NCBI RefSeq assembly: GCF_964355755.1
Contig: NC_092680.1
Location: 997,001-1,061,000, forward strand
DNA length: 64,000 nucleotides
Direction: 5' to 3'
Source: Antedon mediterranea
Lineage: Eukaryota; Echinodermata; Crinoidea; Comatulida; Antedonidae
In this document: one piece after another, positions 22,085 through 34,000 of the stretch
Numbering within the stretch: the first letter of the stretch is position 1
How the letters are laid out: every line of letters starts with the position of its first letter
The notes under the pieces: model-generated
Databases searched by the model: none
Seen by the model: only the letters and a program-made list of their open reading frames with translations
Told to the model about the DNA's origin: nothing
Position numbers and translations under genes: made by a program

Positions 22085-25000
22085 GTAAGTATTAAAGTAG
22101 GTGTAAACATTGTGTTTAATCCAATTAGTAATCACAGCCTACAGGGGTTTTGAACTTAATTTTCGACCTCCATTGACTGGTAATAATGACCGTAACCGTT
22201 TGATTGTGTTTGGTAGACTGTAACTTTTTTAACAGACATTTTAATCCTGGCAACTCACAACATTTTCTATTACTGTACTGTAATTGTCAAACCTGGTGAT
22301 GTCTACCATAAGGAGTGACTATAAAGTGTAGTTGGTTACCCTGGAAAGTACAATTTGATTGGTAGGAACCAAATGTATTGTTGAAAAAGTTCCTATAAGT
22401 GTATAGCACGGTACACACATGGATATACCTGTACTGTAGTAAAATTTCATTCTATTGGCATCCATTGTGTAGGTACAGTTAGTGTCCTGTAAGTGTAAGT
22501 GTGTTTTAGTAATTGCATTGAGTGGATAATTGCACTGTACATTCCAACAACTTGTTGAAATATTACCACCCCATGCAGTAATAAAAAGTATGGAAGGCTA
22601 TAAATAGACCAATGGTAAAATAATTTTATTGTATTTATAGGCTCAGCATACAATGCAAACACTGTACAGAACTACATAGTATAATGTTGCAAGACCACAA
22701 ACATTCTTGTCACTTCATGGGAAAGTACAGTATTGAAAATGGTAGAGAAAATATTAGTCAAAATTAAAGGCAGACTGTTGTCTTAAATTGTTATACTGTA
22801 GATTTTTGTTGTATTATTAACAGCACTGATGTGTTATGTGTACAGTGTAGTAAATACATTATACCCACCCACACACTATTTAGATGTCTTTCTGAAATGC
22901 CAAATAACCCTGCTGTTAATATACCATGTTTTATTTTAGTTATAAAACAATACTCACTGCAATTTTACTACAGAAAGTAGTTACAGTGGCGAATCACATT
23001 AAGGTATTTTTTTTTATTTTGGAAATGCTATTTTTAGCAATTTCTGCTACCACGACAAAGTAAAAAGGGGTTAAAGACAGTGGTATGAGGAGTGGTAGTG
23101 CCCCCAACCAAAATTCTGGTGTATAATCTGTAATTTACTGTACAGTATTTTCTTTCTACACAATACAAGTCAAGTGTATTACACAGTTACTGTGTGATCA
23201 ATGCATTTTAATAAGTAACTGTAACTTTATCATAACATTTTAACTTCACACTTTAATTTACAGATTGAACAGAAACACACTGAATATTTTGTTGTGTTCA
23301 GTGTTTTGTTTTTGTACATTGTGGAAATAAGCAGTTGTCCTCAGCACTGTCCAAAGCATGTTGCTGCTGGCACATTATGTTTTAAGTAACATGTTGATAC
23401 TGTACAGTGTATTTACAGTACTGTAATAAGTGACGTCTACAGTATTACATGTCTATAGTAGCTTACCTGTTGATATTGTACAGTGTTTTATTCAACTGTG
23501 ATTATGTTTTCACTCACTGCATCAGCATGGTCTTGTTGAATTATTTTATTGTATTTTTAATGCATTCAACCTACAGTAATGTGGGAATTATTATTACTGT
23601 ACTGTATTTGCTCATTAAATTAGTATTTTTTCTTAATTTATGTTAAAATTAACTAATTTTGTATGCCTTTAGTTTCTTATTTAATTTTCTTTATTATTTT
23701 TATTTTTCGTTAATTTCATTTCAGGCGTCATTTCTACCATCAACTTTCATTTTTCGCAAATATTTGTTTAGAGATTTACGTTACTCAAAATTGCCACAAT
23801 GATGCGTTCAATGAGAGAACGTTTATCTTTCAAAAAGCGAGGGAGAAAACACAAGAAGATAGTCGATGAAGATGCTGCAAAGAAAAGTACATTATTATTT
23901 TTGTTTGCTTTTAAAACTCTCTCTCTAATCTGCGGTGCAACTTCTTTTTGTTATTAACAATTTTTTTCTCATTTTCATTTCTTAATCATTCTACTTTCTG
24001 CCCTTTATGTTGTATGTCTGTTGGCACTATCTATAATTTTAAAGCTTACTTATAAGGAATTTCTGTAAACACTTGGTACGTACAGTAGGCTATAGTAAAT
24101 TAAATCATACTAAATATTGTTTTTGTGCTAAATTGTGATGTTTTGTTCTACAGTACTTGAATGTAATTTTTAATTTTTTTAATGTTTAAACAAGTTTTTT
24201 TATTTATATATAATGATACTGTATACCAATACTATGTCCCATATGTTAAGAATAATTGAATATTAACATGACTTTGTTTGTGTACAAATTTACTATGAAA
24301 TATCTCTTCGTCCAGTCCAGTATTAATTCTGTCACATGTGTCACATGGCCTATGTTGATACTGTTTCCTGTGTGGTGATACATCATCAAATTAAACCTAA
24401 AGTATGACACTGAACAAATTATAGATACATCATTGCCTAACCAGAATGAACAATTTTTAAATAACATCCAACTTCCCTGGACATCCATTCAGAATAAAGT
24501 CAATTCCTTTCAAAAGGCAGTGCATGCATTTGCTGCCATCATAGTTTTTTTAAACGTTCTACAGTATTTGTTCAAGGCACTATAGAATCTAATAAGTTTT
24601 TTAAATATTAAAAAAAATTAGATAACTGTAGTGGTTTGGACGATTCAACTGTTATGTTTCCATTGTATATCTTGGAAAACATTTTTAAAAATAGTACAGT
24701 ACTTTACAGTTAACTACCTGTACCCTCATTCTCTTGGTAACTGCAAATTCAAAGTCTATTTTTAACTTCAATTGTAAAGATTATAACTAGTACAAACTGT
24801 AATCAGGTGAAATAACATTGTACTGCATACAGTACAATACAATGCATTTAGAAATGAGGAAGTTGATTTCTTTCCATACACACATTAACAATTGGCATTC
24901 TCTTTGGTGTTCAGCAAGTTTTTAGCTTTTTATAATGATTGTTGTCAACTTTCCATTGGCAATAGCTTAGTTTGGTTATTTTAAATTGTACACATTTTGC

Positions 25001-28000
25001 AAAAGGCATGGTTCCGATAGGTACGGTACGTACGAAAAGGTATGTATGTTGAAACTTTTATAAAAGATTTATTTTTGATTTCTTTTATTATGGTTTGTTT
25101 ATTAATCTTCATGTGATAATCTTTATTCTTACAATACATGATTGCATTGTGATAAATAACGATTTAAATTTCTGTACTGTGGGTGTGGTTTATACTACAT
25201 AATGAATATTATTATTAATTGAAGTATCCAAATTTCCTACTACCTGTTATTGGGTATAGTTTCACATTTTAGTTTACAGTAAAAGGTGCAAGATTGAAAC
25301 AATGTATTGTAAGAAGTTAGAGTTGATAACAAATACTCTGTATGTCTGTGATATACTTCCTCATATTAAATCTTGATACCTAATACTAGTACTATACTGT
25401 GCAGTTGTGTGACATACTTTAAACTGTAAAGGTACTGTAGGCTTTATTTATGTTAACACAGTACACAGGCTTAGAGACATACCCGGCACATGACCGGAAC
25501 AAATAGCACAAAATACAGTAGTAGAACGTGCTACAGTATGTGTAATGTCGATAAAGCGTTAGTAGAGTATACTGAACTAAGTACCGACTATACATTCTTT
25601 AGGATTATCTGTATAGAGACCTGTAAAGTATAGAGACCTGTAAAGTATACAGACAGACAATATCAATATTATTTAATATTAGTGCAGATGAAGCCCAGCA
25701 AAAACTAGGCCAGTGCCAGCATCTGAAGGTATCAAGACAATCACTTGCCATTTAATCATCTAGTTCTAGAGGTGTCAGTATTGAACCGTTAAATTGTTAG
25801 CATAAATATCAACTGATGCCATCAAAAGAAGGGTAATTTAGCGAACCAACTTTTATTTTAACCATGATGGTGAATTTGTATAGTTTTTGCTCATTGCAAT
25901 GTAAGATTAAAATTGAAAGGAAATTAAACTGAGCTGGCATACCAATGCTATCTATTATTATTTATTCTTTTCAAAAGTACTATTAACTTACAAAATTCAG
26001 CATAACAAAAAAAAACTATAAAAGGGGCTGTGAACTTGTCCTTTTTGTCATTTTAGTCAAGGCATTTTGGCATTTATCACATGTACTATACTATCCCAGT
26101 AAAGTACTCTGTAGCTGTTACATTATAGATAGCGCAATATTTAGGCCTACCATGTTGCACAACAATTTTCGACTATAAATAAAAAGATTCAATCGTTAGA
26201 ATGGAATGGGAGAAAATAATGCACGAAATGCTAAATAATTATATAAAACCAACCAATATGAGGATACACATAGGTGTGCTATAATATTCACTGTAAATCA
26301 TCATAAGTTTTTTCAAAAAGTGCATTATCTCTTCAGGTGGTATACTACTTATTAAAGCTCTGTTATAAACATTATTAAGTGCATTATTGTAATGTAAGTA
26401 GGTTTATGCGGACTCATACTGTTGAATGACGGAAGCAAATTGTTTATGGACTCTGGTATATTATATTGAAACCTGATATTTTATCCAAAATCAAAACGTG
26501 TTGTACTATGAACTTGCTAGAATACTGTATACCCACCCAAATTTCTTTTGTACAGAATTAGGATAGTGTTTAACACTGAGCTTAGCTTCGCAAGGAAATG
26601 GCGAAGTAAAAAATTGTCCTTGTTTAATTGTTTGTCTTTTCCTGAATACTTTCATGAAGGTTGTCGATTCTTAATTGTCATGATGTAAAATAGAGTTTAT
26701 TTGCATTTTGTCTCGCATAGCTACGGTACTATTGTCTTGTTTGTTGTGCAGACAGGTATTTTATTAAACTAACTGTACTGTAGCCCCTTTTTTAACATCC
26801 TATTGTAGGTATCTTTTTGACATATCAGGTAGCGGAAAAATGCACTGTGGTCAGATTATGTGATACAAATCTTAGAAAGTAGGAAACCTTTTGCCATTTA
26901 TCCCCTGACTGATCACTGATATATTATAACAAGTTGTTTGGGTTTAGATCTTTAGATTGATGCTAACAAGAAGCACATCCTAAGTATCATATTCCAGCAG
27001 TTCATGGCAATACAGTACAACATGACACAAAAGTAGTGAACATGTACTCTATCACATGCCGTTCATTAGTAATAGTATGGTAAAAGTACTATTGAATGGT
27101 TCCATTCCATGTTAGTTAATTGCTTTTTGAAATTGTTGACTTATATAGTTACTGTACTACTGTACAACAGACCATCTATTGTATATATTATACAAACAAT
27201 GCAGATTACAATGTCATTGTTAAAACAGATTATTATTAGTTTTAATGTATAATTCATACAGTATTTTAACTGTTTAAATGTATAATTCATACAGTATTTT
27301 AACTGTTTTAATGTATAATTCATACAGTATTTTAACTGTTTTAATGTATAATTCATACAGTATTTTAACTGTTTTAATGTATAATTCATACAGTATTTTA
27401 ACTGTTTTAATGTATAATTCATACAGTATTTTAACTGTTTTCGTTGATTGTTCAAACATTCACAAACTAGTTTGATAAATTTGTCTAGTACTTTTGTATT
27501 GTTGTACATTGTCAATTTCTTCCTCGAAATATGACCTGTTTTATTGTGATTTAATAATTTTCGTAAAGTTTCAGTTTTTGTTTGATAAGACATTTAAATA
27601 GTTTGATGCTTTTAATGATTTTGTTACATGATAGATTAATATATTCTGTAGTTTGTGTGCTGGTTTTATTACAGGTTTTGGTGGAGGTATTTGTATCTTG
27701 TGTACTGTTTTGTATAACTTATTGCTACTATACTAAACACTACATTATCACTGTTCAATGTGTCACTCACTCATACTGCCACTCTCTCTGCACAGTTCTT
27801 ATAGAATCATTGCTTACATTGCAAATTAGTTTTAGTTTTGTTTATGTTTTGTATGTTGTATGTTGTTGTAAATGATTTATGGTATAAACATTGTTAAATT
27901 GAACTAAATGTTGTTAACATTCTATGTGGGATGTGTATGTATTATGTGTACAGTTCTGATTCGTTTCCATATCTTTAAACAGTTTATACTTTTGCCTTTT

Positions 28001-31000
28001 TTTATGGTCTTTTTATTTAACTACAGAAACATTTTGACAATGATGCAATTGCTAAAAAATTGTGAAGTTAAAATTGTTTTTTTTTACATTCATATCTTGA
28101 TTGATTTATCTTTTAATTGATCATATCAGAGTACGTCAGTGATCTATGGATTAAATCAAAAAGTATTTTCTCACTCAGTGAGTGAGTGGTCGAGCGGTTA
28201 AGACAGTGGAACCGTAATACATAGCCATAACATAGGCAATGGTTTGAGGCTCACTCGCTCCATAGTTCTGGTGATAGAACGAGTCTTCTCGGATAAGGAC
28301 TACTGTATATAGTACATCTTTTGAGACGAGTAGGGGGTTATCCCGGTGTACTAGTTCACACTCAGCCATCAAACATATCATGGTAATACTATACACTGGG
28401 CTTATTTATTGTAGGTAACGGTTCTCATACCATGGTGGATGATGGAGAGGTAACTAGCACGCAACAGTATGAAGCAGCCTCCTCCTCGCCTCCAGTGACC
28501 ACTCAAACTAAGAAAAAATCACGATGGTCTGTCATTCTGAAACCATGGAAATGGAGAAAGAGGAAGAGTCAGAAGAAGAAAAGGAGTAAAAAAGAAGAAA
28601 GTGAAGGAGAAAAAGCTGCAAAAGAAGGTAAACAAACACATAATAATATACAAGTTTTTGTATAGCACCAAATTCCAACAAATGGATCATTGCTCATGGC
28701 GCTGTGGACTCAGATGTTACACTTTTCAACTACTTGCTTCTGCCCTAATAGTCACGTCAGTGCAGCCACTTTAAGGCGCTCTCTCATCTGTCCATGACAC
28801 AGTGGATGTGTGTGTGTGTGTGAACTAGTACACCTGGGTATGATGCCTGCCACTAATCACTATACAGTCAGCTTTCACATAAGCAGACTTTGAATTTCTC
28901 AAGACATTTACTTCCATGGACTGCTTTGATGACAATACTGGTTTTTAGAGATCTGCACTTCAGTATCCATAGGGCCTGTTCAGACTTAGTTTTCACAAAG
29001 TTTGGTGGTTAGGTCACCAACTGCAATGAATAACTGTATTACTATTTCTCCTATTTAATAATTTAGTCACATATTCTATTCTATACTTTCCTTTCCAGAA
29101 AAAAACAAATTATTACCGGAAGTAAAAGGGCAACAGACAGAAGGAAAAGAGGACAAGGGAGATGACAAGACTCAAACAGAAGGTAAAGGTACACATTTCA
29201 ATTCAAAGTGTTGTCAATATGGCTTGCTACTGTACATAAAGCATAATTACCACAAGTTATCCAGAAGTTAAGCCAGTTCAAGCTCCTATCCTAAAGTTAG
29301 TCCAGAAAGCTAGCCCAAAGTCTAAGAATTTCGGGTTTGGAACATTCATGCCTACCTTGTTTATTTGCCTAAATCATTTGTAGTAATTAAATTTATTTTA
29401 TGATACAATCGTCAACTCCCTTCCTATTTTACAAATACTCACAAGCTTTGTTTTTTTGTTATAACCTTTGTTTTTAATCTTTAAATGTATACATTTCTGT
29501 ATTTTGAGCTTTGTATACAGTATTTCAATAAACAGATGTGTGTGTTTCCACATCCTTCAATCCCATACAGCATTTTAGACTAGAAGCCAAATATGATGTA
29601 TGTCACATTTCCTGAACAGGAACTTGGTTCAATGCTACAGTATGATCTTTGTGGCTTAATATCCATGACTGATCACATTCAGTCTGGTTAAGCATTGTTA
29701 ATCCACTAATCCTCACCTATGTTATCTCATTACAACATTGAATAAACAGTAAAACCCACCATTTAGTTTATAATACATGCATCAGAGTACATACAAATAA
29801 ATGTGATTATGTTATTGAATTCTAACCAATAGCATTTGTTGACAAATGCATGACTATGAGTAATAACAATAATAAGGATTACATACTAGTATCTGCCTCA
29901 GACGTATTGACCCATGCCTTTCCTCTGGTCAAGGTGGGCACTGGACGAGAGAAGCCCTTGATCAATGTTAGGATCATTCAATGTGATTTAAACAGTCCTG
30001 GCTTTTTTAGAACTTGGACAAACAATTAATGATCTGATTTTAATAACATGAAAACTTTCTCTGACTATTAAACTCAGTAAAAATCATTATGTCACCAAAT
30101 CTACAGGAAACAATGCATGCTTTTAATAATAAATAGTATCAGTTATGATGGGAGGTGTCCACACAGGTTAGGTGTAAACTGTAGTTTTATTTACAGTTTT
30201 GGAAAAAAATGATTATGGTTTATCTCGGCTGATGATTATCACGCTTGAATCTTGTACTGCTCAATTACACTTTATTGATTTTCTGATTTAAGGCAAAAGC
30301 AAAATTTCAGTGTTTATTACCGTTAAGAGTGCAATCTATGCTACTGTAATACGAAGGAAGAAAACTGTTAATTTAGTATTAAAAATGTAGTTATGTATAG
30401 TTTGTTAATCCTCTTTGTGAAAAAGACCCAGATGTTCAATACAGATTATAATAAGCCAGGTAGTCATCTGGGTTTTAAGCTTGATTAAATAATTTAATTT
30501 TGGTATGATTACTTACAGTAGCCAGTAGGCCTATGTCTATATAATTCATTTGCTATGAAATCAATACACATGTTTACATAAATATAATGCACTCATGTCC
30601 TCTGCTACAAAGGGTTTGATTTAGAGTGTTACAGCTACAGTAATATAATGCACTCATGTCCTCTGCTACAAAGGGTTTGATTTAGAGTGTTACATCTACA
30701 GTAATATAATGCACTCATGTCCTCTGCTACAAAGGGTTTGATTTAGAGTGTTACAGCTACAGTAATATAATGCACTCATGTCCTCTGCTACAAAGGGTTT
30801 GATTTAGAGTGTTACATCTACAGTAATATAATGCACTCATGTCCTCTGCTACAAAGGGTTTGATTTAGAGTGTTACAGCTACAGTAATATAATGCACTCA
30901 TGTCCTCTGCTACAAAGGGTTTGATTTAGAGTGTTACAGCTACAGTAATATAATGCACTCATGTCCTCTGCTACAAAGGGTTTGATTTAGAGTGTTACAG

Positions 31001-34000
31001 CTACAGTAATATAATGCACTCATGTCCTCTGCTACAAAGGGTTTGATTTAGAGTGTTACAGCTACAGTAATATAATGCACTCATGTCCTCTGCTACAAAG
31101 GGTTTGATTTAGAGTGTTACAGCTACAGTAATATAATGCACTCATGTCCTCTGCTACAAAGGGTTTGATTTAGAGTGTTACATCTACAGTAATATAATGC
31201 ACTCATGTCCTCTGCTACAAAGGGTTTGATTTAGAGTGTTACAGCTACAGTAATATAATGCACTCATGTCCTCTGCTACAAAGGGTTTGATTTAGAGTGT
31301 TACAGCTACAGTAATATAATGCACTCATGTCCTCTGCTACAAAGGGTTTGATTTAGAGTGTTACATCTACAGTAATATAATGCACTCATGTCCTCTGCTA
31401 CAAAGGGTTTGATTTAGAGTGTTACAGCTACAGTAATATAATGCACTCATGTCCTCTGCTACAAAGGGTTTGATTTAGAGTGTTACAGCTACAGTAATAT
31501 AATGCACTCATGTCCTCTGCTACAAAGGGTTTGATTTAGAGTGTTACATCTACAGTAATATAATGCACTCATGTCCTCTGCTACAAAGGGTTTGATTTAG
31601 AGTGTTACAGCTACAGTAATATAATGCACTCATGTCCTCTGCTACAAAGGGTTTGATTTAGAGTGTTACATCTACAGTAATATAATGCACTCATGTCCTC
31701 TGCTACAAAGGGTTTGATTTAGAGTGTTACAGCTACAGTAATATAATGCACTCATGTCCTCTGCTACAAAGGGTTTGATTTAGAGTGTTACAGCTACAGT
31801 AATATAATGCACTCATGTCCTCTGCTACAAAGGGTTTGATTTAGAGTGTTACATCTACAGTAATATAATGCACTCATGTCCTCTGCTACAAAGGGTTTGA
31901 TTTAGAGTGTTACAGCTACAGTAATATAATGCACTCATGTCCTCTGCTACAAAGGGTTTGATTTAGAGTGTTACAGCTACAGTAATATAATGCACTCATG
32001 TCCTCTGCTACAAAGGGTTTGATTTAGAGTGTTACATCTACAGTAATATAATGCACTCATGTCCTCTGCTACAAAGGGTTTGATTTAGAGTGTTACAGCT
32101 ACAGTAATATAATGCACTCATGTCCTCTGCTACAAAGGGTTTGATTTAGAGTGTTACAGCTACAGTAATATAATGCACTCATGTCCTCTGCTACAAAGGG
32201 TTTGATTTAGAGTGTTACATCTACAGTAATATAATGCACTCATGTCCTCTGCTACAAAGGGTTTGATTTAGAGTGTTACAGCTACAGTAATATAATGCAC
32301 TCATGTCCTCTGCTACAAAGGGTTTGATTTAGAGTGTTACAGCTACAGTAATATAATGCACTCATGTCCTCTGCTACAAAGGGTTTGATTTAGAGTGTTA
32401 CAGCTACAGTAATATAATGCACTCATGTCCTCTGCTACAAAGGGTTTGATTTAGAGTGTTACAGCTACAGTAATATAATGCACTCATGTCCTCTGCTACA
32501 AAGGGTTTGATTTAGAGTGTTACAGCTACAGTAATATAATGCACTCATGTCCTCTGCTACAAAGGGTTTGATTTAGAGTGTTACATCTACAGTAATATAA
32601 TGCACTCATGTCCTCTGCTACAAAGGGTTTGATTTAGAGTGTTACAGCTACAGTAATATAATGCACTCATGTCCTCTGCTACAAAGGGTTTGATTTAGAG
32701 TGTTACATCTACAGTAATATAATGCACTCATGTCCTCTGCTACAAAGGGTTTGATTTAGAGTGTTACAGCTACAGTAATATAATGCACTCATGTCCTCTG
32801 CTACAAAGGGTTTGATTTAGAGTGTTACATCTACAGTAATATAATGCACTCATGTCCTCTGCTACAAAGGGTTTGATTTAGAGTGTTACATCTACAGTAA
32901 TATAATGCACTCATGTCCTCTGCTACAAAGGGTTTGATTTAGAGTGTTACAGCTACAGTAATATAATGCACTCATGTCCTCTGCTACAAAGGGTTTGATT
33001 TAGAGTGTTACAGCTACAGTAATATAATGCACTCATGTCCTCTGCTACAAAGGGTTTGATTTAGAGTGTTACAGCTACAGTAATATAATGCACTCATGTC
33101 CTCTGCTACAAAGGGTTTGATTTAGAGTGTTACAGCTACAGTAATATAATGCACTCATGTCCTCTGCTACAAAGGGTTTGATTTAGAGTGTTACAGCTAC
33201 AGTAAGAATAACAGTGTCAACAGCAAAAATGAACTTTAATTAAATCTATTTGTAAATGGTTGTAATTTTCAGGCTTTCTAAATGAATTAGCATCCTACAG
33301 TATTTCTTGTTTTAAGAATAAGCTACTACTATGGCATAGGATTGTGCAAATATTTTACAAAAATGACATTGCTAAAAACACAAACATTAGAACTGTACAT
33401 TTATTCATAACCATTATTATTTTATTATTTATTTATTCTTCTCTTGAATTATGATTTTCCGGCCTTTGCTAGTTATTTTTTTTTTAAACTATAGACCATT
33501 TCAACTTTAAATCATGAATACGCACACGTTGAATTTGACAATTTGCATGTGTTTTACTTACTAGTTGAAAAAGTTAAAAAATATTGTCAAAATCATATTC
33601 TTAGTATGGCATGTATAATTTCACATTGTTTTATCTAAAACGTAGTACAGTACTGTTTTTCTATGTTATTTCTATTCTTATATTTAAAATGTTTTTATTT
33701 GTCGTCCATATCTCTTCCTACTAATTGTGTCATCGTCTGGCTTTACCTCTTCCTGTTTACTGCCCTCTTTTGACCATATTTATAACCGTGTCAGACTTAT
33801 AGAGACTGTACATTATAACTTTTTATACTCACTACTTAAACAATCTAATTTACCAATTATCAGTATCATTGCGAATTAAAACGAAAACTTAAAAAGACCT
33901 AATAATTTATTTTTTAATAATTTACAAATTTTTTTATATAAAACTTTATATAATTTGATAATCTATAACTTGCAATATTTATTAATAAAAATTATATTAA

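Larger units (their letters stand above)
22085..28414. other. PHACTR 5' introns, no other gene seen
   Basis: Apart from candidate exon 1b there is no conserved coding frame. The stretch is rich in TACAGTA/TACTGTA strings and holds a 33-bp tandem repeat at 27241-27440 and a tRNA-derived SINE at 28180-28385. Confidence 0.7.

Noticed and set aside
27141-27593. Open frames on both strands with a repeated [11 protein letters not shown]-type peptide
   Set aside because: They are products of a 33-bp tandem repeat, a multiple of three. No homology or splice support.
30580-33205. CRISPR-like array
   Set aside because: The unit is continuous with no variable spacers; this is a tandem satellite in an animal intron.
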